A DNA stretch of 64,000 nt from the NCBI RefSeq assembly GCF_039536205.1, contig NZ_BAAAYL010000001.1:6200001-6264000 (forward strand). Direction: 5' to 3'. The position numbers and the translations under genes are program-made. Below, piece by piece: positions 7,287-14,558 of this stretch. Under the pieces are notes generated by a model. The model was not told where the DNA came from and did not search any database. It saw only the letters and a program-made list of their open reading frames with translations. Within the stretch, counting starts at the first letter, position 1, and each line of letters opens with the position of its first letter. The stretch is from Streptomyces sannanensis. Lineage in GTDB: Bacteria > Actinomycetota > Actinomycetes > Streptomycetales > Streptomycetaceae.

Positions 7287-8375
7287 ATGGGCTTCATGGG
7301 GAAGACGATAAGGATGGTGTCGGGGGGACTGGGCGCGGCGGCGCTCGTCGCGACTCTGGGAGTCGCCCCGGCGCAGGCCGTGGACACCGCACCACGGGCG
7401 GTCTGGCATCTGAAGGACACCGGCACCGACGCGCGGTTCCGGGGGCTCGCTGCGGTGAGCCGTGACACCGCGTGGGTGGCCGGCACCAAGGGCACGGTGC
7501 TGCGCACCGAGGACGGCGGCCGCAGCTGGCTGAACGTCTCGCCGCCCGGTGCCGGCGAACTGCAGTTCCGGGACATCGAGGCCTTCGACGCACGGCGGGC
7601 CGTGGTGCTCGCCATCGGCGACGGCGAGGCCTCCCGCATCTACCGCACCGACGACGGCGGCACCACCTGGACGGAGTCCTTCCGCAACACCGACCAGAGG
7701 GCGTTCTACGACTGCGTCACCTTCTTCGACCACCGGCACGGCCTGGCGGTGAGCGACCCGGTCGACGGCAGGTTCCGCATCCTGTCCACCTCGGACGGCG
7801 GCCGTTCGTGGAACGTACTGCCCAGCGCCGGCATGCCGGCGGCCCAGCCCGGCGAGGCCGCCTTCGCCGCCGGCGGCCAGTGCCTGGTCAGCTCGGGCCC
7901 GAAGGACGTCTGGCTGGCCACCGGCGGCGCCGCCACCGCGCGCGTGCTGCACTCCGCGGACCGCGGGCTGACCTGGATCGCCGCCGACGCCACGGTCCCG
8001 GCGGGCGACCCGGCCCGTGGGGTGTTCGCTCTCGCCTTCCGTGACCGTGACCACGGCATCGCGGTAGGCGGCGATTTCAATGCCGACCAGCCCTCGCCAC
8101 GGGCCGCCGCCGTCAGCCGCGACGGGGGACGCACCTGGGCGCAGGCCGACACCCCGCCGCCCGCCTACCGCTCGGGCGTGGCGTGGCTGCCGCACAGCCG
8201 TGGCGCCGCGCTTGCCGTGGGCCCGGCCGGCACCGACCTGACCACGGACGGCGGCCGCAACTGGCGCACGGTCGACACCGGCTCGTACGACACGGTGGAC
8301 TGCACACCCGACTTCGGCTGCTGGGCCTCCGGCGCCAAGGGCCGGGTGGCGCGCCTGGAGGGCCGGGCAGGCTAG
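7287..8375 (+). CDS. Secreted beta-propeller protein (BNR/sortilin-like, annotated oxidoreductase)
   Basis: A 362-aa exported protein. Residues 1-32 are a Sec signal peptide (basic MGFMGKTIRM, hydrophobic GLGAAALVATLGV, cleavage after APAQA). The rest is a six- or seven-bladed propeller made of repeats with BNR/Asp-box turns: RTEDGGRSW, RTDDGGTTW, STSDGGRSW, VSRDGGRTW, LTTDGGRNW. Homologues are often labelled oxidoreductase or YCF48-like without proof of activity, so a binding or scaffold role is as likely. A second in-frame ATG lies three codons in. It converges with and overlaps by 4 bp the YCII gene. Confidence 0.82.
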   Translation: MGFMGKTIRMVSGGLGAAALVATLGVAPAQAVDTAPRAVWHLKDTGTDARFRGLAAVSRDTAWVAGTKGTVLRTEDGGRSWLNVSPPGAGELQFRDIEAFDARRAVVLAIGDGEASRIYRTDDGGTTWTESFRNTDQRAFYDCVTFFDHRHGLAVSDPVDGRFRILSTSDGGRSWNVLPSAGMPAAQPGEAAFAAGGQCLVSSGPKDVWLATGGAATARVLHSADRGLTWIAADATVPAGDPARGVFALAFRDRDHGIAVGGDFNADQPSPRAAAVSRDGGRTWAQADTPPPAYRSGVAWLPHSRGAALAVGPAGTDLTTDGGRNWRTVDTGSYDTVDCTPDFGCWASGAKGRVARLEGRAG

Positions 8376-8671
8376 GCGGGCAGCTGCTGCCGGTAGGGGG
8401 CGAGCTCGTCCGCCGTCTTGGGCGCGATGAACTCGGTGATCCGGTATTCGCACACGCCTCCGGTGACGAAGGGGTCGGCCGCCGCGATCTTCTCGATCCG
8501 CGTGCGGTCGTCCCCGACGGCCAGGATCACACCGCCGTCGCGCGGAACCTTGCGGCCGGAGGCGATGACCACGCCGGATTCGTACAGCTCGTTCAGCCAG
8601 GCGATATGAGGCTCGAGCAGCTCGTCGACGCGCTCGATCGGGGCGGTGTAGGTCAGCTCAAGTACGAACAT
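8372..8671 (-). CDS. YCII-family protein
   Basis: A 99-aa protein with the YciI dimeric alpha/beta-barrel pattern: MFVLELTYTAPIERVDEL, HIAWLNELYESGVVIASG, then PRDGGVILAVGDD and DPFVTGGVCEYRITEF. The conserved His (PHIAWL) and Asp (ADPF) of the family are present. Function in this subfamily is unknown; some YCII domains are dehalogenase-like or breakdown enzymes. The ATG at 8671 is only 18 bases from the divergent endonuclease V start, so both genes probably have leaderless transcripts and mutually overlapping promoters. Confidence 0.85.
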   Translation of the reverse strand: MFVLELTYTAPIERVDELLEPHIAWLNELYESGVVIASGRKVPRDGGVILAVGDDRTRIEKIAAADPFVTGGVCEYRITEFIAPKTADELAPYRQQLPA

Positions 8672-8689
8672 GTGTGCAAGGCTATCGGC

Positions 8690-9379
8690 GTGACGATCAC
8701 CGGTACACCGGCGGACTGGCCGCGCGACGAAGAACGGGCAAGAGCCCTCCAGGACGAACTGCGTACCCGCGTCGTCGTGGACGAGCCCGGGCCGCCGCCC
8801 GGCAGCGGCCTGGTCACCGGCGTCGACGTGGCCTACGACGACGAACGCGATGTGGTCGCCGCCGCGGCCGTCGTCCTCGACGCAGCCACCCTCGAGGTCG
8901 TCGAGGAGGCCACCGCCGTGGGACGGGTGGCCTTCCCTTACGTACCGGGACTGCTGGCCTTCCGGGAGATCCCCACCGTGCTTGCCGCCCTCGGCGAGCT
9001 CACCTCCGGTCCCGGCCTGGTCGTCTGTGACGGATACGGCCTCGCCCATCCCCGCCGCTTCGGGCTCGCAGCCCACCTCGGTGTGCTGACGGGGCTGCCG
9101 GTGGTCGGGGTCGCCAAGAACCCGTTCACCTTTACGTACGAACAGCCCGGCCCGCGCCGCGGCGACTCCTCGTCCCTGCTCGACGGAGGGGAGGAGGTCG
9201 GCAGGGCGCTGCGCACCCAGGACGGAGTGAAGCCGGTCTTCGTCTCGGTCGGCCACCGGGTGAGCCTCTCCAACGCCTGCGCCCACACCCTCCGGCTGTC
9301 TCCCGGATTCCGCCTCCCGGAGACCACCCGCCGCGCGGACGCCCTCTGTCGCAAAGCCCTGCGCGAGGCGACCGGCTAG
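8690..9379 (+). CDS. nfi: Endonuclease V (deoxyinosine 3' endonuclease)
   Basis: A 229-aa DNA-repair nuclease that cuts one phosphodiester 3' of deoxyinosine and other deaminated or distorted bases, using Mg2+. The catalytic Asp is in VTGVDVAYDD, followed by FPYVPGLLAFREIPTVL, the second metal site DGYGLAHPRRFGLA, and the late VSVGHRVSLSNA, all in the family order. The GTG at 8690 starts 18 bases from the divergent YCII gene and has no ribosome site. The stop codon touches the left end of a palindromic repeat (9379-9620) that could act as its transcription terminator. Confidence 0.95.
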   Translation: MTITGTPADWPRDEERARALQDELRTRVVVDEPGPPPGSGLVTGVDVAYDDERDVVAAAAVVLDAATLEVVEEATAVGRVAFPYVPGLLAFREIPTVLAALGELTSGPGLVVCDGYGLAHPRRFGLAAHLGVLTGLPVVGVAKNPFTFTYEQPGPRRGDSSSLLDGGEEVGRALRTQDGVKPVFVSVGHRVSLSNACAHTLRLSPGFRLPETTRRADALCRKALREATG

Positions 9380-9620
9380 TGCCGCGACCGGCAACGTTTG
9401 CCCGTCGAGGAGCGGCGTCCGGTGCGTGCGATCGCAAGGCGGCCGAAGGCTCTCGTGGCAGCGCTCCTTGAGTTTTCGGCCGACGCAGCGAGCGTGCGTC
9501 CCCGGGGGCACCCCTGGGGCACCCCTGGGGGCACCCCCAGCGGTAGCTGGGGGAGGTAGCTGGGGGAGGTAGCTGGGGGAGCGTCGCGACGGGGCAAACG
9601 TTGCCGGGAGCGAGGTACAC
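9379..9620. repeat. Palindromic repeat element, family A copy 2
   Basis: The ends carry the inverted pair CCGGCAACGTTTGCCC (9388-9403) and GGGCAAACGTTGCCGG (9592-9607), inside an outer GTGC...GTAC pair. Between them are three 11-bp GGCACCCCT-type units (from about 9500), the turn CCCCCAGCGGTAGCTGGGGG and three 13-bp GGTAGCTGGGGGA units (9542-9580). Copies 1 and 3 carry the same end sequence and arms. This fills the 290-base gap between nfi and the next small gene; no coding signal is visible. Confidence 0.75.
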
Positions 9621-9668
9621 AGGCTGGTCTGCATACCGGTGCCCGGCCATGATCGTCAGGCTGGAGGC

Positions 9669-9821
9669 ATGACGACACGTACGCACCAGACAGCACCGGA
9701 CACCGCCGGTATATCCCCCGTCGAGCGAGCGGTGGTGACCACGCTCGTGGTGGGCGCCCTTGCCGGAGCGGCCTGGCTGGGGTCGATGATCTGGACGATC
9801 GTCTCGTGGGCCGTCGCGTGA
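9669..9821 (+). CDS. Small single-pass membrane protein
   Basis: A 50-aa product starting MTTRTHQTAPDTAGISPVER and continuing with one strongly hydrophobic segment (residues about 21-46: VVTTLVVGALAGAAWLGSMI) to the end. The ATG at 9669 has GGAGG six bases upstream, which is good support for such a short frame. No family is recognised. It is convergent with the dehydrogenase gene, separated by 7 bp. Confidence 0.65.
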   Translation: MTTRTHQTAPDTAGISPVERAVVTTLVVGALAGAAWLGSMIWTIVSWAVA

Positions 9822-9828
9822 CGCGACG

Positions 9829-11019
9829 TCAGCGCGCGTCCGCCACCCGGAAGCGGAGCCCGGCCGCCCGTAGCCGGTCCAGCAGCGCATCGCCCATCGC
9901 GACGGCCGGGGTGACCTGGCCGGCGGTCGGCCGCAGTTCGTCGAAGGCCAGGCAGAGCACCGACTCGGCCAGAATTTTCGCCGTCTCGTCATAGCCGGGG
10001 TCTCCGCCCGACACCTCGGTGAACACCCGGCGGCCGCCGCCCTCGCCCACGAAGCGCAACGAGAACCAGCTCCGGGCGCGCCGCTCGGCGCTGGGGCCGC
10101 GGCCCGGTTCGTAGCGGTTCATCAGCCATCGCCGGGCGGCCGGAAGTTGGGCGACGGCGAGGGCGCCGCCCGCGGCCGCCGCGCCGCCGATCGCCATGGG
10201 CAGCCACTTCACCGCTGCGTAGTGCCGGTAGCGGAAGTCCGGACCGTACCGGCGCAGGGCGCCCGCCGAGCGGGTCACGATCTGCGGGTCGAGGGTCGGC
10301 AGCGGCAGCGCCCAGACACCGGTCTCCCGGCTGAAGCGCGGGGCGCCGAGCGGGGCGCGGGCCCGCCGGCCCGCCGGCCGGGGTTCGTACAGCCGCCGCT
10401 CCTGCGCGGCGCGCAGGGCCGGCAGCCCCCTGCTCATCACGGTCAGCGCGGAGGCGAGAGTGCCGCCGGAGAAGGCGGCGTTGGAGCGTACGAAACCGTC
10501 GACGCGCAGCGGTACGTCCTCGGGAAGCTGCTGCACCGTGAAGTACACGCCGAGGTCGTGCGGGACCGAGTCGAAGCCGCAGGCGTGCACGATCCGGGCC
10601 CCCGTCTCGCGGGCCCGAGCGTCGTGCCGGACGAACATGAGGTCCACGAACTCGGGTTCACCGGTCAGATCGGCGTAGTCGGTACCGGCCTCCGCGCAGG
10701 CGGCGACGAGCGCCTTGCCGTACCAGATGTACGGGCCCACGGTGGTGGCCACCACACGAGTGGACTCGGCGAGGGCGCGCAGCGCATCGGGGTCCTCCGC
10801 ATCGGCGAGGACCAGGGGCAGTGCGGCGCAGTCCGGATTGATGCCGGCGAGCCGCTCGCGCAGCCGCTCCAGCTTCTGCGGATTCCGGCCCGCCAGGGCC
10901 CACTGGCACCCTTCCGGCACATGCGCGGCGAGGTACTCGGCAGTGAGGGTGCCGACGAAGCCCGTCGCTCCGAAGAGCACCACATCGTATGCGCGTTCTG
11001 CGCTGTTCTGCCTGGCCAC
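9829..11019 (-). CDS. Trans-acting enoyl-reductase/saccharopine-dehydrogenase-like oxidoreductase
   Basis: A 396-aa NAD(P)-dependent protein. The N-terminal Rossmann motif is VVLFGATGFVGTLTAEYLA (about 13-31), followed by ALAGRNPQKLERL and the conserved VVATTVGPYIWYGKALVAAC. The same layout occurs in mycobacterial trans-acting enoyl reductases and in saccharopine-dehydrogenase-like proteins (GFDSVPHDLGVYF). A hydrophobic stretch near residues 280-295 suggests membrane contact. The likely role is reduction of a lipid or polyketide intermediate; the substrate is unknown. The GTG start at 11019 follows GGAGGACCAAG. Confidence 0.85.
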   Translation of the reverse strand: MARQNSAERAYDVVLFGATGFVGTLTAEYLAAHVPEGCQWALAGRNPQKLERLRERLAGINPDCAALPLVLADAEDPDALRALAESTRVVATTVGPYIWYGKALVAACAEAGTDYADLTGEPEFVDLMFVRHDARARETGARIVHACGFDSVPHDLGVYFTVQQLPEDVPLRVDGFVRSNAAFSGGTLASALTVMSRGLPALRAAQERRLYEPRPAGRRARAPLGAPRFSRETGVWALPLPTLDPQIVTRSAGALRRYGPDFRYRHYAAVKWLPMAIGGAAAAGGALAVAQLPAARRWLMNRYEPGRGPSAERRARSWFSLRFVGEGGGRRVFTEVSGGDPGYDETAKILAESVLCLAFDELRPTAGQVTPAVAMGDALLDRLRAAGLRFRVADAR

Positions 11020-11100
11020 CTTGGTCCTCCGCCGACGATCCCACGCTGTTGCCGGTGGCCGAGGCTAGCGTGAGATCGGACGCACCGCGCGAGAAGGGGA

Positions 11101-11210
11101 GCGCTGCGGTCGGAAAGGTTTGCCGGGGGTTCGCGGCTCCCCCAGCTACCTCCCCCCAGCTACCGCTGGGGGAGCGTCGCGAGCCGGTGAATCTTTCCGG
11201 TCACAAGCAC
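11101..11210. repeat. Palindromic repeat element, family A copy 3 (short)
   Basis: A 110-bp version with the family ends: GCGCTGCGGTCGGAAAGG plus TTTGCCGG at the left, and CCGGTGAATC then TTTCCGGTCACAAGCAC at the right. Only two AGCTACC units and the CCCCCAGC/GCTGGGGG turn lie between. It begins about 80 bp upstream of the dehydrogenase start and ends 5 bp from the stop codon of the minus-strand phosphatase gene, whose transcription it may terminate. Confidence 0.75.
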
Positions 11211-11215
11211 TGAGG

Positions 11216-11944
11216 TCAGACGAGCAGCCGGGTGCGCAGCACCCCGACCAGGTCGTCGTCGACGTCGAGACGGGCTTCGGCGTAGCCGCGCAGGGAGCCG
11301 TACTGCTCATTGATGCCGTCGAGGAAGAGTCGCATGATCTCGGCGGGCGCCTGGCCGTAGCCGGGCCAGCGCGGAGACCGGCCGGGGTGGTCCGCCTTCC
11401 AGTCGGCGATGAGCCGGTCCGTGGCGAGCCCGGTGAGGGCGAAGTCGGCGATGATGTCGTCCTCGGAGACTCCGACCAGGCCGAGGATCAGGGCTGCGAC
11501 CAGACCGGTCCGGTCCTTGCCCGAGGCGCAGTGGAAGACCAGTGGAGCCTCGGTGTCGGCTGCGATGACTTCCAGGGTCTGCCGCAGCTCTTTGATTCCG
11601 TCGTGGGCGACTTCGTCGAAGCGGTCGGCGAGATAGCGGCCCACCGGCACCTCGGGCCCGAGTGCCTCCTGGTCGTAGGGACGGTGCTCGATGCTCAGGT
11701 TGTGGTAGGTGAGGCCCTCGTACTCGGGTACCCGGCCCTTGGCCTCGATCTCCCAGGGGTAGCGCAGGTCGATGACGGTGCGGATGCCGAGGGCCAGAAA
11801 GCGGTCCAGGTCGGCGCCGCTCAGTTTGCCCAGCGAGTCGGACCGGTAGAGGAGGCCGGGGCGCGTCGTACGGTCGTCGTGTGTGCGATAGCCGCCCAGA
11901 TCGCGGAAGTTGTGCAGACGCTCGAACGCCATGTGTCTCTTCAC
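11216..11944 (-). CDS. Tyrosine-protein phosphatase (Y_phosphatase3 family)
   Basis: A 242-aa cytoplasmic phosphatase. The signature loop HCASGKDRTG (Cys and Arg of CX5R) follows a family N-terminus FERLHNFRDLGGY, LLYRSDSLGKLS and TVIDLRYPWEIE. The C-terminal helical part with IMRLFLDGINEQYGS is also typical. Members dephosphorylate phosphotyrosine or phosphoinositide substrates. The GTG at 11944 gives MKRHMAFERL; an ATG at 11932 is an alternative, and neither has a strong ribosome site. A paralogue lies at 59015-59827. It is divergent from the acyl-CoA operon. Confidence 0.9.
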   Translation of the reverse strand: MKRHMAFERLHNFRDLGGYRTHDDRTTRPGLLYRSDSLGKLSGADLDRFLALGIRTVIDLRYPWEIEAKGRVPEYEGLTYHNLSIEHRPYDQEALGPEVPVGRYLADRFDEVAHDGIKELRQTLEVIAADTEAPLVFHCASGKDRTGLVAALILGLVGVSEDDIIADFALTGLATDRLIADWKADHPGRSPRWPGYGQAPAEIMRLFLDGINEQYGSLRGYAEARLDVDDDLVGVLRTRLLV

Positions 11945-12017
11945 GCGAGAACTCTAGGACAGGAAAAGACCAAGCGCTTGCTTGTTCCGGGGACTTGTGC
12001 CCAGTGGAACACGTTCT

Positions 12018-12034
12018 TAACATCGCTGATGTTA
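12018..12034. promoter_or_regulatory. Operator palindrome before the acyl-CoA operon
   Basis: TAACATC-GCT-GATGTTA is a perfect 7-bp inverted repeat with a 3-bp centre, 31 bases upstream of the racemase ATG and in the spacer shared with the divergent phosphatase. An A+T-rich palindrome in this background is likely a repressor site. The MerR gene at the other end of the operon is a possible but unproven partner. Confidence 0.6.
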
Positions 12035-12064
12035 CATCGGTTGTGTCACAGTGCAGGGGGCGTG

Positions 12065-13372
12065 ATGGCAGGGACGGAGAGCGGTCCGCTCGACGGAGTC
12101 CGGGTGGTCGAACTGGCGGGCATCGGGCCCGGTCCGTTCGCCGCCATGCTCCTGGCCGACCTCGGCGCCGATGTCGTGAGGGTCGACCGGCCGGGCGGCG
12201 CCGGGCTCGCCATCGATCCGGCCTACGACCTCACCAACCGCAACAAACGCTCGGTAATCGTCGATCTGAAGTCCGAGGACGGGCCGGCGCACGTTCTCGA
12301 TCTGGTCGAACGGGCGGACGTACTGATCGAGGGGTACCGTCCGGGCGTCGCGGAACGCCTCGGCGTCGGCCCGCGGGAGTGTCTCGCCCGCAATCCGAAG
12401 CTGGTCTACGGGCGGATGACCGGCTGGGGTCAGGAAGGCCCGCTCGCCCAGCGGGCCGGACACGACATCGGCTACATCGCCATCACCGGCACCTTTGGCA
12501 TGATCGGAAAATCGGATGAACCGCCCACTGTTCCCGCCAATCTGGTCGGCGACTACGCAGGAGGCTCGCTCTATCTCGTCATCGGCATCCTGGCCGCACT
12601 CCAGCACGCCCGTACGCCCGGCGGCACAGGGCAGGTGGTCGACGCGGCGATCGTGGACGGTGCCGCCCATCTCGCCACGATGATCCACGGAATGATGGCC
12701 GCCGGCGGCTGGCAGGACCGGCGCGGGGTCAATCTGCTGGACGGCGGATGCCCCTTCTACGGTGCCTACGAGACTGCGGACGGGCAGTACATGGCGGTCG
12801 GGGCGTTGGAGCAGCAGTTCTCCACCGAGTTCGTACGGCTGCTCGGCATCGAGGACGAGATTCCGGCCCTCCCTCAAGCTCTCGGCTTCTCCCTCAAGCT
12901 CTCGGCTTCTCCCCCAAGCTCTCGGCTTCGCTCGAGCAGGGGGGACCCCCACGAGCAGGGGGGACCCCCACGAGCAGGGGGGACCCCCACGAGCAGGGTG
13001 GACCCCCACGAGCAGGAGGGACTCCCATGCGCAGGGGGAACCCCCATCGATTTCGCCCGCTGGGGTGAACTGCGCGCCGCTATCGCCGCCCGCTTCCGCA
13101 CCAGGACCCGCGCCGAGTGGACCGCCGTCTTCGAGGGCTCCGACGCCTGCGTGGCGCCGGTGCTCTCGCTGCGCGAGGCCCCCGCGCATCCGCACCTTGC
13201 CGCCCGCGGCACCTTCACGGAGTACGGCGGGATCACCCAGCCGGCGCCCGCGCCGCGGTTCTCCGCGACCCCCGGATCGGTGCGCCGCCCGCCCGCCCGG
13301 CCGGGCGCGGACACCGCGGAAGTCGCCCGCGACTGGGGCGTACCGGGCATCGCCGAGGACAGCGAAGGCTGA
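12065..13372 (+). CDS. CaiB/BaiF family CoA-transferase/alpha-methylacyl-CoA racemase with repeat-derived insertion
   Basis: A 435-aa member of the family III CoA-transferase fold, closest to alpha-methylacyl-CoA racemases: DGVRVVELAGIGPGPFAAML, YRPGVAERLGVGP, the catalytic His in AGHDIGYIA and Asp in LVGDYAGGS are all present. Family members are about 360-380 aa. The excess comes from residues about 269-328, where nine imperfect copies of 19-20-bp repeats (12871-13046) replace a short loop and are translated as Arg/Gly/Pro-rich sequence. The frame resumes with the normal C-terminus FARWGELRAAIAARFRTRTR. The ATG at 12065 follows AGGGGG. First gene of a four-gene beta-oxidation-like operon. 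Whether the insertion is tolerated is unknown. Confidence 0.85.
   Translation: MAGTESGPLDGVRVVELAGIGPGPFAAMLLADLGADVVRVDRPGGAGLAIDPAYDLTNRNKRSVIVDLKSEDGPAHVLDLVERADVLIEGYRPGVAERLGVGPRECLARNPKLVYGRMTGWGQEGPLAQRAGHDIGYIAITGTFGMIGKSDEPPTVPANLVGDYAGGSLYLVIGILAALQHARTPGGTGQVVDAAIVDGAAHLATMIHGMMAAGGWQDRRGVNLLDGGCPFYGAYETADGQYMAVGALEQQFSTEFVRLLGIEDEIPALPQALGFSLKLSASPPSSRLRSSRGDPHEQGGPPRAGGTPTSRVDPHEQEGLPCAGGTPIDFARWGELRAAIAARFRTRTRAEWTAVFEGSDACVAPVLSLREAPAHPHLAARGTFTEYGGITQPAPAPRFSATPGSVRRPPARPGADTAEVARDWGVPGIAEDSEG
12871..13046. repeat. Repeat family B element inserted inside the racemase gene
   Basis: Three 20-bp units (CCCTCAAGCTCTCGGCTTCT, at 12871, 12891 and, slightly changed, 12911) are followed by CT and six 19-bp units (CGAGCAGGGGGGACCCCCA, from 12933, 12952, 12971, 12990, 13009 and 13028; the last three diverged). 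The two unit types are partial complements, so the central pair forms a hairpin. Because 3 x 19 = 57, the protein shows a 19-residue period (DPHEQGG, then DPHEQEG). A single-copy relative lies at 22121. Confidence 0.9.
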
Positions 13373-13383
13373 AGGGGGCCGAG

Positions 13384-14526
13384 TTGAAGCGTCAGATCTT
13401 CACCGCGGAGCACGAGGCGTTCCGCGAGACCGTCCGCGCCTTCCTTGCCAAGGAGGTCCTGCCGCACTACGAGCAGTGGGAGAAGGACGGCATCGTCTCG
13501 CGCGAGGCCTGGCTGGCGGCCGGCCGGCAGGGCCTCCTCGGGCTCGCCGTCCCGGAGGAGTACGGAGGCGGTGGCAATGACGACTTCCGCTACAGCGCGG
13601 TACTGGCCGAGGAGTTCACCCGTGCCGGTGCCCCCGGGCTCGCGCTCGGACTGCACAACGACATCGTCGGGCCGTATCTGACGGACCTGGCGAACGAGGA
13701 GCAGAAGCGGCGTTGGCTGCCCGGCTTCTGCAGCGGTGAGACCGTCACCGCCATCGCGATGACCGAGCCGGGCGCCGGCTCCGATCTCCAGGGCATCCGC
13801 ACCACGGCCGAGGACAAGGGCGACCACTGGTTGCTCAACGGATCCAAGACCTTCATCTCCAACGGCATCCTCGCCGATCTGGTGATCGTCGTCGCGAAGA
13901 CCACCCCCGAGGGCGGCGCCCACGGGCTGTCCCTGCTCGTCGTCGAGCGTGGCATGGCGGGCTTCGAACGCGGGCGCAACCTCGACAAGATCGGCCAGAA
14001 GTCCCAGGACACCGCGGAACTGTTCTTCGACGACATACGCGTGCCCAAGGAGAACCTGCTCGGCGAACCGAACGGCGCCTTCGGCCATCTGATGACGAAC
14101 CTTGCGCAGGAGCGGCTGAACATCGCGGTCGCGGCGATCGCCGGGGCCGAGTATCTGCTGGAGATCACCACCCGGTACGTCAAGGAGCGCGAGGCATTCG
14201 GGCGGCCGCTGTCCAAGCTCCAGCACATCCGCTTCGAGATCGCGGAGATGGCCACCGAGTGCACGGTCACTCGGGCGTTCCTCGACCGATGCATAGTCGA
14301 TCATTCGAACGGGGAACTCGACGCCGTTCACGCCTCGATGGCCAAGTGGTGGGCCACCGAACTGCAGAAGCGGGTCGCCGACCGCTGCCTCCAGCTGCAC
14401 GGCGGCTACGGCTACATGACCGAATACCGGGTCGCCAAGGCCTTCACCGACGGCCGCATCCAGACGATCTACGGCGGCACCACCGAGATCATGAAGGAGA
14501 TCATCGGCCGCTCCCTGCTCGCCTGA
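13384..14526 (+). CDS. Acyl-CoA dehydrogenase
   Basis: A 380-aa FAD enzyme that would desaturate acyl-CoA at C2-C3 and pass electrons to ETF. Family motifs in order: LGLAVPEEYGGGG, the flavin/substrate signature AIAMTEPGAGSDLQGI, LNGSKTFISNG, and the C-terminal signature QLHGGYGYMTEYRVAKAFTD with RIQTIYGGTTEIM; the catalytic base region lies in YGGTTEI. The start is a TTG at 13384 preceded by GAAGGGGG, 12 bases after the racemase stop. Together with the downstream thiolase and FadB fusion this makes a complete beta-oxidation spiral. Confidence 0.95.
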   Translation: MKRQIFTAEHEAFRETVRAFLAKEVLPHYEQWEKDGIVSREAWLAAGRQGLLGLAVPEEYGGGGNDDFRYSAVLAEEFTRAGAPGLALGLHNDIVGPYLTDLANEEQKRRWLPGFCSGETVTAIAMTEPGAGSDLQGIRTTAEDKGDHWLLNGSKTFISNGILADLVIVVAKTTPEGGAHGLSLLVVERGMAGFERGRNLDKIGQKSQDTAELFFDDIRVPKENLLGEPNGAFGHLMTNLAQERLNIAVAAIAGAEYLLEITTRYVKEREAFGRPLSKLQHIRFEIAEMATECTVTRAFLDRCIVDHSNGELDAVHASMAKWWATELQKRVADRCLQLHGGYGYMTEYRVAKAFTDGRIQTIYGGTTEIMKEIIGRSLLA

Positions 14527-14558
14527 CTCCGCCCCACTCTCCCTGAAAGGCTGCTGTC

